DNA of 64,000 nt, taken from Pseudomonas sp. R37(2017) (GTDB lineage Bacteria; Pseudomonadota; Gammaproteobacteria; Pseudomonadales; Pseudomonadaceae). Below the pieces are notes generated by a model, which did no database searches, had not been told where the DNA came from, and saw nothing but the letters and a program-made list of their open reading frames with translations. Of this stretch, positions 8,555 through 17,772 are shown piece after piece; position 1 is the first letter of the stretch, and each line of letters opens with the position of its first letter. The stretch is taken from NCBI RefSeq assembly GCF_002113375.1, contig NZ_NEHO01000008.1, positions 228,134 to 292,133 on the forward strand. Direction: 5' to 3'. The translations under genes and the position numbers were made by a program.

Positions 8555-9550
8555 ATGGCCGACATTGGCATTTTTAACGACGATGTTTTTTCCGTGTCTT
8601 CGCTGACCGCGGCGATCAACGAGCAGGAGTACCTGCCGGGTCGCATCAGCAGCCTGGGCTTGTTTCGCGAGGAAGGCATCAGCACCCTGACCGTGCAGAT
8701 CGAAAAGGACGGCAACACCCTGGCCCTGGTGCCGGCAGGTGAGCGCGGTACCTCAGGTCTGGTCGTGGGTGCCAGCAAGCGGCAAATGATCCCGTTCAAC
8801 ACCGTGCACCTGCCGCAGCGTTTCACCATCAAGGCCGACGAGATTCAGGGCATTCGTGCCTTTGGTACGACGACCGAACTGCAGGCCGTGCAGGGCGTGG
8901 TCAACACGCGCCTGAGCAAAGCCAAGCGCCAACTCGACGCCACCCATGAATTTCAACGCATGGGCGCGCTGAACGGCCTGGTGCTGGATGCGGACGGCTC
9001 GACGGTCCTGCTGAACATTTATCAGGCGTTTGGTGTGCAACAACAAAGGCTGTCCATGGGCCTGAACGACTCGGCCACCAAAATCCGGGTCAAGTGCGCC
9101 GAAGCGCTGGACATGCAGGACGATGAACTGGGTAGCGTCACCAGCTCGGGCGCGCGGGCTTTCTGTGGCAAGAACTTCTGGAACAAGCTGATCACGCACA
9201 AATCGGTTGAGGAAACCTACCTCAATACGATCCAGGCCGCGGAATTGCGTGGTGATGCGCGGGACAGCTTCGAGCTGGGCGGCATCGTCTGGGAGCGCTA
9301 CCGCGGGCGCATCGCTGGCGTGTCGTTTATTCATGACGATACAGCACTGTTGATTCCCGAAGGCGTGCCGGATCTGTACATCTCCTGCTTTGCTCCGGCG
9401 GACTACATGGAAACGGCAAACACCCAAGGCCTGCCGTATTACAGCAAGATGGAGCCATTGCCGTTCAACAAGGGCATGGCCGGTGAAGCGCAGTCCAACC
9501 CGTTGCATCTGTGCACGCGTCCCCGGGCGCAGATCCTGCTGACGCTCTGA
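8555..9550 (+). CDS. Major capsid protein E, lambda gpE family
   Basis: The protein has 331 residues, close to lambda gpE. It begins with the family-typical short N-terminus (MADIGIFNDDVFSVSSLTAA) and carries NEQEYLPGRISSLGLF, KRQMIPFNTVHLP and the C-terminal ALLIPEGVPDLYISCFAPAD. It self-assembles into the procapsid. ATG 8555 is preceded by TGGAGAG. The frame is open upstream to 8480, but that extension would run through the hairpin and is rejected. Confidence 0.92.
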   Translation: MADIGIFNDDVFSVSSLTAAINEQEYLPGRISSLGLFREEGISTLTVQIEKDGNTLALVPAGERGTSGLVVGASKRQMIPFNTVHLPQRFTIKADEIQGIRAFGTTTELQAVQGVVNTRLSKAKRQLDATHEFQRMGALNGLVLDADGSTVLLNIYQAFGVQQQRLSMGLNDSATKIRVKCAEALDMQDDELGSVTSSGARAFCGKNFWNKLITHKSVEETYLNTIQAAELRGDARDSFELGGIVWERYRGRIAGVSFIHDDTALLIPEGVPDLYISCFAPADYMETANTQGLPYYSKMEPLPFNKGMAGEAQSNPLHLCTRPRAQILLTL

Positions 9551-9552
9551 TC

Positions 9553-9867
9553 ATGGCCTTTCGAGACCTGGTCGAGGTGATCGACAGCGTGGTGTTCGAC
9601 ACCCTGGCCGATGTCGGCTTCATCGAAGGCCGTCGCGTGCTGGGCATGTTCTCGGCGCCTTGGTTGCAACCCAAGGTTGGGCGCTTGAACACCGGTCTGC
9701 GCGAGCCGTGCTTTCACATTCGCGTGGCCGACGCCGCGGGCGTGGAAAAAACGCAGACGGTGCTCATCGATTTGCCAGCCCTGGACGGTGGTGGCGAGTA
9801 CACCCTGATTCACCTGGAACCGGCGGGAGATGGTCTGGTGGCGTTGGCCTTGAGATTGAAAGCATGA
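9553..9867 (+). CDS. Head-tail connector-like protein
   Basis: A 104-residue protein starts two nucleotides after the capsid stop. It has a small helical N-terminus (DLVEVIDSVVFDTLADVGF), then beta-rich sequence (HIRVADAAGVEKTQTVLIDL). Size and position directly after E fit a head-tail stopper/adaptor (lambda FII or the 'ATP-binding sugar transporter-like' annotation used for such phages). Assignment rests mainly on synteny. Confidence 0.65.
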   Translation: MAFRDLVEVIDSVVFDTLADVGFIEGRRVLGMFSAPWLQPKVGRLNTGLREPCFHIRVADAAGVEKTQTVLIDLPALDGGGEYTLIHLEPAGDGLVALALRLKA

Positions 9868-10499
9868 GTGCCGTGCCGGTTTCTCTGCAGTTCTCCGCAG
9901 ACGATCTGCAGGCTTTTAATCAGCTGGCCAAGGTGATGCCCAAGGCCGCTGCCGCAGCGCAACGGCGGGCGATCAACAAGACGTTGGGCTGGCTGGCCAC
10001 GCACATGGCGCGCGATGTCAGCAAGCAGGAGCGGATTGCTGTGCGGGCAGTGCGCCAGCGCCTGCGCAGCTATCCCATTAAAAGCCAGGGGCAGTTGGGC
10101 AAACTCTGGTTCGGCACCAACCCGATGGAGGCCAGCCGGATTGGCAATCCCCGGCAGGGCAAGGCCGGTGTCTCGGTGGCGGGTCGGCGTTACCAGGGTG
10201 CCTTTTACAAGCGTGTGTATGGTAACAAGGCGGACATCTGGATCCGCACCTCCAGCAAACATTTCAACTCGGACGATTATCCCGGCAGCAGCGTGTCCGC
10301 GGGCGGTGGCACGAGCTCGGGCTGGATCGCGGAACACGACAACCGTTTTCCACTGGCCAAGGCCAAGGTCTCACTCGAAGACGTTGAGGGTCCGTTTTAC
10401 ACCTGGGCCAACAAGGCCGACGAACGTCTGTTGGTCGTGTTCAGGCAAGAGATGAACTTTGAGCTGCATAAATACCTGAAGGGGAACGCCCGTGTCTGA
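9864..10499 (+). CDS. Minor tail protein, gpZ-like
   Basis: The protein has 211 residues and begins with ATG 9864, overlapping the previous stop. Features are RAINKTLGWLATHMARDVSK and a basic middle (RRAINK, RQRLRSYPIK) typical of the lambda gpZ/prophage minor-tail family, which completes the tail top. A Gly/Ser-rich loop lies at about 150-160 (SSVSAGGGTSSGW). It overlaps the next gene by 8 nt. Confidence 0.7.
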   Translation: MSAVPVSLQFSADDLQAFNQLAKVMPKAAAAAQRRAINKTLGWLATHMARDVSKQERIAVRAVRQRLRSYPIKSQGQLGKLWFGTNPMEASRIGNPRQGKAGVSVAGRRYQGAFYKRVYGNKADIWIRTSSKHFNSDDYPGSSVSAGGGTSSGWIAEHDNRFPLAKAKVSLEDVEGPFYTWANKADERLLVVFRQEMNFELHKYLKGNARV

Positions 10500-11055
10500 T
10501 CCTGCCTTTTCCCTGGATGCGTTGTATGCGGCCATCGAGGAGCACATCCGTCAAGCGCTGCCGACGGTGCGCTTTGTCGCGACCTGTCCGGACATTCAGG
10601 ACCGGGTGGCACTGCCGGCGGTCTTTCTGGAACCGGTGGAGTTTGAACCCGGGCAAGACATCGGTACCGGTGAAACGGTGCTGGTCCTTCGCTTTGAAGC
10701 GCGGGTCATTGTGGCGCCCGAGTTGGCCCGTCACCAGCAACTGGGTGCGCAGTTGGCAGCGCAACTTGCCATTCTATTGAGAGCACAAACCTGGGGGCTG
10801 GACAACGTCGAGCAGGCGCAGTTTGTGGCGTCGCGTCAGGACTGGACCAAGCCGGAGCTGGATGGCTACACCGTGTGGATGGTGGAGTGGACCCAACAGA
10901 TTTACCTCGGTGAGGTTGAATGGTTATGGCCTGTCGAGCCGCCCGGTTCCCTGTACCTGAACGTCGATGGCTGCACCGGTACCGGCAATGAAGATCACTA
11001 CTTTCAGCCGGAGGATCTGGCATGGGATACGCCAGCGCCGAACACGACCGGATGA
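10492..11055 (+). CDS. Phage tail completion-like protein
   Basis: A 187-residue acidic protein is located between the Z-like gene and the baseplate spike. It includes LDALYAAIEEHIRQALPTVR and a beta-rich core (VLVLRFEARVIVAPELARHQ). Size and position fit a tail terminator/completion protein that caps the tail tube. No motif proves it. It overlaps gene V by 34 nt, and GGAGG for V lies inside it. Confidence 0.6.
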   Translation: MSDPAFSLDALYAAIEEHIRQALPTVRFVATCPDIQDRVALPAVFLEPVEFEPGQDIGTGETVLVLRFEARVIVAPELARHQQLGAQLAAQLAILLRAQTWGLDNVEQAQFVASRQDWTKPELDGYTVWMVEWTQQIYLGEVEWLWPVEPPGSLYLNVDGCTGTGNEDHYFQPEDLAWDTPAPNTTG

Positions 11056-11582
11056 TTGCCGCGATGCTGCTGCCCTGCGTGGTGGTCGGAATCGATCTGT
11101 TGGCCGGCCGGGTGCGGGTCAAGGCTGGCACCTGGGTCAGTGCCTGGGTGCGTTGGCACAGCCTCGCGGCCGGCAAGGCCCGCCATTGGCGGGCGCCGAG
11201 CACGGGGGAGCAGGGTGTGTTGTTCAGCCCCAGTGGGGACCCGGCCATGGGCACCTTTATCCCGGGGCTGTATGGCAACGCCGGGGCACCACCGGACAAC
11301 CGCGATCACGTCGAGGCGTGGTACTTCGACGATGGCGGCTCACTGGTTTACGACTGGCAAGCCGGCAGCTACAGCATTGACCTGCCCAACGGCACCCAGG
11401 CGACGATCCGTGTCGGCGGGGCGTCGTTCGAAGTGACACCGGATCAGGTCCAGGTGATCGCCAGCCAGATCACCCTGACGGGTGAGGTGGCTATCGACGG
11501 TGCGCTGAGCGTATCCGGCGACATCAGCGGCGCCGGCACGATCATGGACACCGGGGGGAACAGCAGCAACCACTCGCATTGA
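11022..11582 (+). CDS. Baseplate assembly protein V (spike), P2 gpV-like
   Basis: The protein has 186 residues. The N-terminal OB-like domain (ASAEHDRMIAAMLLPCVVVG) is followed by a beta-helical stem (DLPNGTQATIRVGGASFEV, then ITLTGEVAIDGALSVSGD), and the chain ends NSSNHSH. In P2 gpV the membrane-piercing tip binds iron through an H-x-H near the C-terminus, and the terminal HSH fits that. GGAGG at 11011 gives a strong start. This is the first clearly P2-type tail gene. Confidence 0.9.
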   Translation: MGYASAEHDRMIAAMLLPCVVVGIDLLAGRVRVKAGTWVSAWVRWHSLAAGKARHWRAPSTGEQGVLFSPSGDPAMGTFIPGLYGNAGAPPDNRDHVEAWYFDDGGSLVYDWQAGSYSIDLPNGTQATIRVGGASFEVTPDQVQVIASQITLTGEVAIDGALSVSGDISGAGTIMDTGGNSSNHSH

Positions 11583-11599
11583 GTGAACATTCACCTTCA

Positions 11600-11621
11600 G
11601 CCCGCCGCGCGCGGGCTTTTT
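11600..11621 (+). terminator. Hairpin with T-tract after gene V
   Basis: GCCCGC and GCGGGC enclose CGCGC and are followed by TTTTT, then TCTGGAG before the next ATG. Confidence 0.55.
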
Positions 11622-11639
11622 CATGTCTGGAGAAAAAGC

Positions 11640-11861
11640 ATGACGAGTAATACCAAGGCCGCTCCCGCCGCCACGGATGCACCCGCTCCGGCCACGCTGA
11701 GCATCTTTCGCGACACCCTGTACACCTCGCGGGTGCTGATCCTGCTGGAGGCCGAGCGCACCTTGAAAGTGGAAAAGGGCCAGGTCGCGGTGGCTTCGGA
11801 TGACACGGTCGCGCTCGAGTATTTGCACGGCCGCAAGGATTTTGTCGCGGTCGAGGGCTGA
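11640..11861 (+). CDS. Small phage tail-region protein
   Basis: A 73-residue protein starts at ATG 11640 behind TCTGGAGAAAAAGC. The first ~20 residues are Ala/Thr/Pro-rich and probably disordered, and the remainder (RDTLYTSRVLILLEAERTLK) is a compact alpha/beta segment. It lies between V and W, where related P2-like prophages often carry a short gene. Function unknown. Confidence 0.6.
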   Translation: MTSNTKAAPAATDAPAPATLSIFRDTLYTSRVLILLEAERTLKVEKGQVAVASDDTVALEYLHGRKDFVAVEG

Positions 11862-11865
11862 TCCC

Positions 11866-12192
11866 ATGATCGGACTGGACCGCCGCACCGGCCAACTCAT
11901 TTCCGGCCTCGATCACCTGCGCCAGTCCATCGAAGACATTTTGTCGACGCCGCTGGGCAGCCGGCGCATGCGCCCAGAGTACGGCAGCAAGCTGCGGCGC
12001 TTTGTCGACTTGCCGGTGAATGACGGCTGGAAAAGTGCCGTGCAGGCGGAAGTGGCAAGCACGCTCGGACGTTGGGAGCCGCGCCTGAAACTGGGCCGGG
12101 TGCGCGCCGTGGCCATCCTCGACGGGCGTATCACCTTTGAACTGACCGGGCAGTACCTGGGCAGCGACGTGACTTTGGAGGTGTCCGCATGA
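11866..12192 (+). CDS. Baseplate protein W, GPW/gp25 family
   Basis: The protein has 108 residues. SIEDILSTPLGSRRMRPEYG is the conserved GPW/gp25 segment, with the E-Y-G region used in the wedge. It builds the baseplate wedge core with J. It overlaps gene J by 4 nt (ATGA). Confidence 0.92.
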   Translation: MIGLDRRTGQLISGLDHLRQSIEDILSTPLGSRRMRPEYGSKLRRFVDLPVNDGWKSAVQAEVASTLGRWEPRLKLGRVRAVAILDGRITFELTGQYLGSDVTLEVSA

Positions 12193-13067
12193 CCATGGAA
12201 CTGGCGGCCCTGCCGCCGCCGCAAGTGCTGGAGGACCTCGACTTTGAGGAGGTTTACCAGGAGAAGCTGGAAGCCTTCCGCCTGAGCATGGGCGAAAACT
12301 GGAGCGCAGAGCTGGAAAGCGACCCGGTGCTCAAGCTGATCGAGCAGGCCGCGTATGGCGCCTTGCAGAACCGGGCGCGGGTCAACGACGCGGGCAAGGC
12401 CTTGCTGTTGGCCCACGCCGAACGCGCCGACCTCGATCACTTGGCCGCCAACGTCAACCTGCAACGCCTGGTGATTCAGGCCGGAGACCCGAGCACGGTG
12501 CCACCGACGCCGCAGGTGCTCGAAGAGGACGATGCCCTGCGTGAGCGGGTGCAGCTGTCGTATGAGGGGCTGACCACGGCGGGACCGCGCAACAGCTACA
12601 TCCTGCATGCGCGCAACGCTTCCGGGTTGGTGGCCGATGCCACAGCGGAAAGTCCGTCGCCGGCCGTGGTGGTGGTCACCGTGCTCAGCCTTGAAGGCAG
12701 TGGCGCCGCTTCACCGGAATTGCTCGAACAGGTCCGCCTGCACCTGAATGACGAGGACGTGCGGCCCGTGGCCGACCGGCTCACGGTGCAGAGCGCCGTG
12801 GTCATCGATTACCGCATTGAAGCGGTGCTGTATCCGCAGGCACCGGGCCCAGAAAACGAAGCCTATCTGGCCGAAAGTGAGAAACGCCTGAGCGAGTGGA
12901 TCAACCCGCGCCGCCGCTTGGGGCTGGAAGTGGCGCGTTCAGGCGTCGATGCGCAGTTGCACGTCCCCGGCATCGCCCGGGTCGAGCTGCTGGGCTGGAC
13001 CGACATCAGACCAAGCAAGGCCGAGGCGGCGTACTGCACCGGCTACAGCGTGACGCTGGGGGCCTGA
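12189..13067 (+). CDS. Baseplate assembly protein J
   Basis: The protein has 292 residues, the usual gpJ size. The N-terminal half has QEKLEAFRLSMGENWSAELE and KLIEQAAYGALQNRARVNDA; the core has VQLSYEGLTTAGPRNSYILH and VVVVTVLSLEGSG. It forms the wedge linked to the W hub. It overlaps W and is one nucleotide from I. Confidence 0.92.
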   Translation: MTMELAALPPPQVLEDLDFEEVYQEKLEAFRLSMGENWSAELESDPVLKLIEQAAYGALQNRARVNDAGKALLLAHAERADLDHLAANVNLQRLVIQAGDPSTVPPTPQVLEEDDALRERVQLSYEGLTTAGPRNSYILHARNASGLVADATAESPSPAVVVVTVLSLEGSGAASPELLEQVRLHLNDEDVRPVADRLTVQSAVVIDYRIEAVLYPQAPGPENEAYLAESEKRLSEWINPRRRLGLEVARSGVDAQLHVPGIARVELLGWTDIRPSKAEAAYCTGYSVTLGA

Positions 13068-13068
13068 C

Positions 13069-13680
13069 ATGAGCAGTCAGCTACCGCTCAACAGCACACC
13101 GCTGGAGCTGGCCGTGGAAGCGGCCAACTACGAAAACACGCTGATTCCGCTGCGCAGTTTGTACAACGCCGACACCTGCCCGGAACACCTGTTGCCGTAT
13201 CTGGCGTCGGCCTGGTCGGTGGACCGCTGGAACAACAACTGGACGCAGGAGGCCAAGCGCACGGCAATCCGTTCGGCGTACGACGTGCATGCGCGCAAAG
13301 GCACCATCGGGTCGTTGCGGCGGGTGGTCGAGCCTTTGGGCTACCTGATCGACGTGGTCGAGTGGTTCGACACCGTGCCGGAAGGCGTGCCCGGTACCTT
13401 CGCCCTCGAGGTGGGGCTGAACGACGCCGGCATCACCGAGGAACTGTATGAGGAACTGGCGTGGTTGATTGACGACGCCCGCCCGGTCAGTCGGCACATG
13501 TCCAACCTGGCGCTCAGCCTGCAGACTGAGGGCGTGCTGGGCATTGCCGTGTGCGTGCAAGAGGGCGAAGAGATCGACGTGTACCCGCCGGCCCCACAAG
13601 ACATCGACGTGACCGGCTCTTTTGGCCCGGCGCTTTGCGTCGATGAAACCGATACTTTGGACGTTTATCCCTATGATTGA
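13069..13680 (+). CDS. Tail protein I (P2 gpI family)
   Basis: The protein has 203 residues. The N-terminal half is diagnostic: RSLYNADTCPEHLLPYLASAWSVD, shown here in part, then a tryptophan-rich WNNNWTQEAKR and ARKGTIGSLRRVVEPLGY. It connects the baseplate to the tail fibres. The stop overlaps the fibre start by 8 nt. Confidence 0.9.
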   Translation: MSSQLPLNSTPLELAVEAANYENTLIPLRSLYNADTCPEHLLPYLASAWSVDRWNNNWTQEAKRTAIRSAYDVHARKGTIGSLRRVVEPLGYLIDVVEWFDTVPEGVPGTFALEVGLNDAGITEELYEELAWLIDDARPVSRHMSNLALSLQTEGVLGIAVCVQEGEEIDVYPPAPQDIDVTGSFGPALCVDETDTLDVYPYD

Positions 13681-15907
13681 TAAGACCAGTCAGTTTTTTG
13701 CCATCCTCACGGCGGTCGGTGAAGCCAAGCACGCCAATGCCATCGCCATGGGCCTGGACTGGATGTTCACCGAGATGGGCCTGGGTGATGCCAACGGCAC
13801 TGACCCGATTCCCGATCGCCTGCAGACCCAGTTGATCAACGAATGGCGCCGGGCGCCGATCAACCAGATCCGCGTCGATCCGGCCAACCCCAACACCGTC
13901 ATCACCGAGCAGATCATTCCGCCTGAAGTCGGCGGCGAATGGATTCGCGAGATCGGCCTGTACGATGTCGACGGCGATCTGGTAGCGGTGGCCAACTGCG
14001 CGCCGAGCTATAAACCGTTGCTGGACCAGGGCAGTGGCAAGACCCAAGTGGTGCGGATGAACTTCATCGTCAGCAGCTCGGCGAACATCGTGTTGAAGAT
14101 CGACCCGGCCGTGGTGCTGGCTACGCGTGAATACGTCGACCTGGCGATCAGTGATGCGCTGGCCAAGCTCGATCACAAACAGTCAGCGCGGGTGGCGGCG
14201 ACCGCCGCCATCGCCCTGAGCAATGTGCAGACCATCGATGACGTGACTGTCGTCGTTGGTGATCGGGTGCTGGTGACCGCCCAGACAGAAACCCAGGACA
14301 ACGGTCTCTATGTCGTCAGCGCCGACGGCTGGACGCGGGCGGTCGATGCCGACAACAGCCTGGAAGTGACCCCGGGGCTGTTTATCCATGTGGAAGAGGG
14401 CACCACCAACGGCGACAGCCTTTGGCAGTTGATCACCGACGCGCCGATCACCTTGGGCACCACCGGTTTGCAGTTCGAGATGATCGCGGGCGGCAGTGGA
14501 GTCGGTATTGGTACGTTTCGCAGTGTCACCGTCGATGCCCTTGGGCGTGTGATCGCTGGCACCAACCCGACCACCCTGGCCGGATACGGCATCACCGATG
14601 CCCTGGCGGTGAGTGAAAACCTGGGTGATGTGGCGGATGTGGTCGAGGCTCGGAATAACCTCGGGCTGGGCACCGCCGCGACCGCTGCTGTGCAGGTCGA
14701 TCTGCACGATGCAACGCCTGATGCGCTGATGAAGGTCGGAGCGTTCGGCTGGGGCGGGCCCGCCTATGCGGTCAGTGATGTGGACATCGGTGGCTTGAAC
14801 GCGGAGACGGCCCTCTATTTCATCAGCAATGGCACGGGTGGGCCGGGAGGCGGAGTCTATGAGGGTTGGGTGCGCGTCTCGGCGATCACACCCGGTCAAT
14901 ACGCCTTCCAGGAGATTTATGGGAATGCCGACCACACCCTACACCGTCGGGCTTTGACTGCCGGTGTTTGGGGCGAATGGGAAAGCATCTGGGACTCAAC
15001 CAATCTGGTTAAACAAACCTCCCCCCAAGATGACACGCCAGGCCGTGTATTGCTCACGGGGGCTTATGGTATCGGTCACGGGGGGATTGTCCTTCCCGAC
15101 GGCACCGATCTAAACACAATCACCACCGTGGGTATTTACCGGGTGAACAGCGGACCGAACGTTCCACCTGGCGGTCAATTCTCCCCCATGCTGGTGGCGG
15201 TCAGTCAAGACACCCTCTGGCAACAAATCACCAGCTACAACAACGGTACAACCTATGCCCGTGGCGGTGTTCAGACCCCAGAGGGATACGTATTCAGTGA
15301 GTGGGGAACCGGTTGGGACAGTAACAACTTTAACCCCGCTGCGTATCAACCTGCGTTGGGCTTCACCCCCGTGCAGCAAGGCGGGGGGGCGGGTCAGGAG
15401 TCGAACAAGGTTTACATTGGTTATCGACCCGCCTCGAGCGACGTGGGTTTACAGGTTGATGCGTCCGACTTCGGGAAGATCTGGACCGAAAGCAATTTTG
15501 ATCCTGCTTCCATCTTTGCCGTTCCTGTCGGCGTGCCGTTTCCATGGCCAACCCAAACGCCTCCCGAAAACTGCGTGGCGATGACGGGTCAGCCATTCAA
15601 TGTCGAGTGGTACCCAGCCTTGCTGGCCGTGTATCCCACCGGCGTCCTGCCAGATTTGCGCGGCGAATGGATTCGCGGTTGGGATGCGTGGCGCGGTACC
15701 GATCCGGGTCGAACGTTGCTCTCCTGGCAAGAAGCAATGCTTGAATCGCACGCTCACTCTTTAACGACCGTCGGCGCCGGAAGTAACGTCTTGGATGGCG
15801 GCGGTGTTGCTGCCCCCACCTACGGAACATCAGCAACCGCTGCGGCTGGTGGTGCTGAAACTCGGCCTAGAAACGTTGCGTTTAACTACATTTGCAGGAT
15901 GTATTGA
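13673..15907 (+). CDS. Tail fibre protein, P2 gpH-like N-terminus with collar domain
   Basis: The protein has 744 residues. The N-terminal ~160 residues (DKTSQFFAILTAVGEAKHAN; GGEWIREIGLYDVDGDLVAV) are the baseplate-attachment domain. A shaft with repeat-like stretches (TLAGYGITDAL, NNLGLGTAAT) follows. The C-terminus (VGVPFPWPTQTPPENCVAMTG, given in part; DLRGEWIRGWD; RPRNVAFNYICRMY) is a tail-collar receptor-binding domain. ATG 13673 fits homologues; the frame is open 51 nt further upstream inside I. The chaperone gene follows with TGATG. Confidence 0.9.
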   Translation: MIDKTSQFFAILTAVGEAKHANAIAMGLDWMFTEMGLGDANGTDPIPDRLQTQLINEWRRAPINQIRVDPANPNTVITEQIIPPEVGGEWIREIGLYDVDGDLVAVANCAPSYKPLLDQGSGKTQVVRMNFIVSSSANIVLKIDPAVVLATREYVDLAISDALAKLDHKQSARVAATAAIALSNVQTIDDVTVVVGDRVLVTAQTETQDNGLYVVSADGWTRAVDADNSLEVTPGLFIHVEEGTTNGDSLWQLITDAPITLGTTGLQFEMIAGGSGVGIGTFRSVTVDALGRVIAGTNPTTLAGYGITDALAVSENLGDVADVVEARNNLGLGTAATAAVQVDLHDATPDALMKVGAFGWGGPAYAVSDVDIGGLNAETALYFISNGTGGPGGGVYEGWVRVSAITPGQYAFQEIYGNADHTLHRRALTAGVWGEWESIWDSTNLVKQTSPQDDTPGRVLLTGAYGIGHGGIVLPDGTDLNTITTVGIYRVNSGPNVPPGGQFSPMLVAVSQDTLWQQITSYNNGTTYARGGVQTPEGYVFSEWGTGWDSNNFNPAAYQPALGFTPVQQGGGAGQESNKVYIGYRPASSDVGLQVDASDFGKIWTESNFDPASIFAVPVGVPFPWPTQTPPENCVAMTGQPFNVEWYPALLAVYPTGVLPDLRGEWIRGWDAWRGTDPGRTLLSWQEAMLESHAHSLTTVGAGSNVLDGGGVAAPTYGTSATAAAGGAETRPRNVAFNYICRMY

Positions 15908-16494
15908 TGCCAATTTTGGTGGATGGTTTTTTTGATGAAAGCGGGTGGATCGACGTCTACACCTTCAGTGAAACTACGGCGGAATACCTCGGCCGACACG
16001 CAACCTATGTCACTGCCGGCTGCGGTCTGCCGGCGGGCTCCACGTTAGAGGAACCGCCCGAAGCCGGTGACGGCGAGGTGGTCGTCTGGACAGATGGCGC
16101 GTGGGTGGTGGTGCCCGACTATCGTGGGCCGGCGTATCAGACGGCCGATGGCGTCGAAGTTGAACACTCGATGCCGGGTGAGTTGCCCCCCGAGCTGACC
16201 ACCTTGCCGCGCCCGAGCGCGGCCTATGTCTGGGGTGGTCTCGATTGGGTGCTGGATGCTGCTCTGGACCTCGAGCTTCAAAGCCAGCAAGAACAGACGT
16301 GGATCGAAAGCGAACTGCGGTTGGCGGGCCGAGAGGTCGACAAGCATCAGGATGCTTACCTGGGCGCGATCAGCACGGAATCCGCCTGGCGCACCTACCG
16401 CAATGAACTGCGGGACTGGCCCACTTCGCCAGACTTTCCAGACAGTGATAAACGGCCACTAAAGCCGGACGGGCAGACCCGCACCGCATCCTGA
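15907..16494 (+). CDS. Tail fibre assembly chaperone
   Basis: The protein has 195 residues and overlaps the fibre stop (TGATG). The C-terminal section (ELQSQQEQTWIESELRLAGR, SAWRTYRNELRDWPTSPDFP) is typical of tail fibre assembly proteins (caudovirales tail fibre assembly domain with the R-x-YRN/Q-x-LRDWP signature). It helps trimerise the adjacent fibre. It is followed by two hairpins before the sheath gene. Confidence 0.88.
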   Translation: MPILVDGFFDESGWIDVYTFSETTAEYLGRHATYVTAGCGLPAGSTLEEPPEAGDGEVVVWTDGAWVVVPDYRGPAYQTADGVEVEHSMPGELPPELTTLPRPSAAYVWGGLDWVLDAALDLELQSQQEQTWIESELRLAGREVDKHQDAYLGAISTESAWRTYRNELRDWPTSPDFPDSDKRPLKPDGQTRTAS

Positions 16495-16520
16495 CGCCCC
16501 GCATTGCCGGGGCGTTTTCT
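16495..16520 (+). terminator. Hairpin with T-tract after fibre chaperone
   Basis: CGCCCCG and CGGGGCG enclose a short CATTGC loop and are followed by TTTTCTTTT. Confidence 0.6.
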
Positions 16521-16553
16521 TTTCCATGCTGCACGTCACCGCACATCCCCACG

Positions 16554-16580
16554 GCCTCGCTTATGCGAGGCATTTTCGTT
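16554..16580 (+). terminator. Second hairpin with T-tract before sheath gene
   Basis: GCCTCGC and GCGAGGC form a 7-bp stem with a TTAT loop, followed by ATTTTCGTTT and the TCTGGAG ribosome site of the sheath gene. Confidence 0.6.
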
Positions 16581-16596
16581 TCTGGAGCATCACTCT

Positions 16597-17760
16597 ATGA
16601 GTTTCTTTCACGGCGTCACCGTGACCTTGGTGGATACCGGGGCACGCCACATCGCCACCCCGTCCGCGTCGATCATCGGCCTGTGCAACACCTTCACCGT
16701 GGGTCCGCCGGCCACAGCCGCCGCCAACGAACTATTGCTGATCACCCGCGAAAGCGAAGCGGTCGCCGCCTGGGGCCCGGACGCGGCGATTACCCAGGAC
16801 TGCAAGGCCATTTTCAAGCGGTCCAAAGCGGTGATTGTCGCCGTCGGTGTGCCGGTGCTTGAGGATGAAGCAGAACAACTGTCGGCGATCATCGGCGGCG
16901 TCTGGGCCGACGGCAGCCGGACTGGCATGCAGGCGTTGCTCAACGGCAAAAGCAAGTTCAACGCCCAGCCGCGGTTGTTGGTGACGCCGGGGTATTCGGC
17001 GACGCTGGCGGTGGCCACTGAGTTGGTCGCCTTGGGCGACAAAATGCGGGCCATGGCCATCATCGACGGGCCCAACACCACCGACGAAGCCGCGATCGCC
17101 TATGCCGGCAATTTCGGCAGCAAACACGCCTACATGGTCGACCCCGGCGTGCAGTTCTGGGACACCGGGGCCAGTGCCACGGTCAACGCACCGGCGTCGG
17201 CCTGGACCGCCGGCCTGTTTGCCTGGACCGATGCCACCTACGGTTTCTGGGCCTCGCCGTCGAACAAGGAGTTTGTCGGCGTCACCGGCACCACGCGGCC
17301 GATCGAATTTCTCGACGGCGATGCGTCCTGCCGGGCCAACGTGCTGAACAATGCCAACATCACCACGATTATTCGCGACGACGGCTACCGGCTGTGGGGC
17401 AACCGCACGCTGTCCAGCGACCCGAAATGGAAGTTCGTCACCCGCGTGCGCACGTTGGACATCGTCATGGACGCCATCCTCTACGCGCACAAGTGGGCCG
17501 TCGACCGCTCGATCACCGCGACCTACGTCAAGGACGTGACCGAAGGCCTGCAGGCGTTCATGCGCGACCTGAAGAACCAGGGCGCGATCATCAACTTCGA
17601 GGTCTACGCCGACGAAGAGCTGAACACCTCCAGCGAACTCAGCGACGGCAAGGTGTACTGGAACATCCGGTTCACCGATGTGCCGCCGGCCGAAAACCCG
17701 AACTTTCGCGTGGAGGTGACCGATCAGTGGATCACTGAAGTGCTGGACACCGCTGCCTAA
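16597..17760 (+). CDS. Tail sheath protein FI
   Basis: The protein has 387 residues, the P2 FI size. It begins FHGVTVTLVDTGARHIATPS and has the sheath-core patterns NGKSKFNAQPRLLVTPGYS, WGNRTLSSDPKWKFVTRVRT and the C-terminal VYWNIRFTDVPPAENPNFRV. It contracts to drive the tube through the envelope. ATG 16597 is chosen; upstream in-frame sequence crosses the hairpins. Confidence 0.95.
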   Translation: MSFFHGVTVTLVDTGARHIATPSASIIGLCNTFTVGPPATAAANELLLITRESEAVAAWGPDAAITQDCKAIFKRSKAVIVAVGVPVLEDEAEQLSAIIGGVWADGSRTGMQALLNGKSKFNAQPRLLVTPGYSATLAVATELVALGDKMRAMAIIDGPNTTDEAAIAYAGNFGSKHAYMVDPGVQFWDTGASATVNAPASAWTAGLFAWTDATYGFWASPSNKEFVGVTGTTRPIEFLDGDASCRANVLNNANITTIIRDDGYRLWGNRTLSSDPKWKFVTRVRTLDIVMDAILYAHKWAVDRSITATYVKDVTEGLQAFMRDLKNQGAIINFEVYADEELNTSSELSDGKVYWNIRFTDVPPAENPNFRVEVTDQWITEVLDTAA

Positions 17761-17772
17761 GGAGGCTGTTTC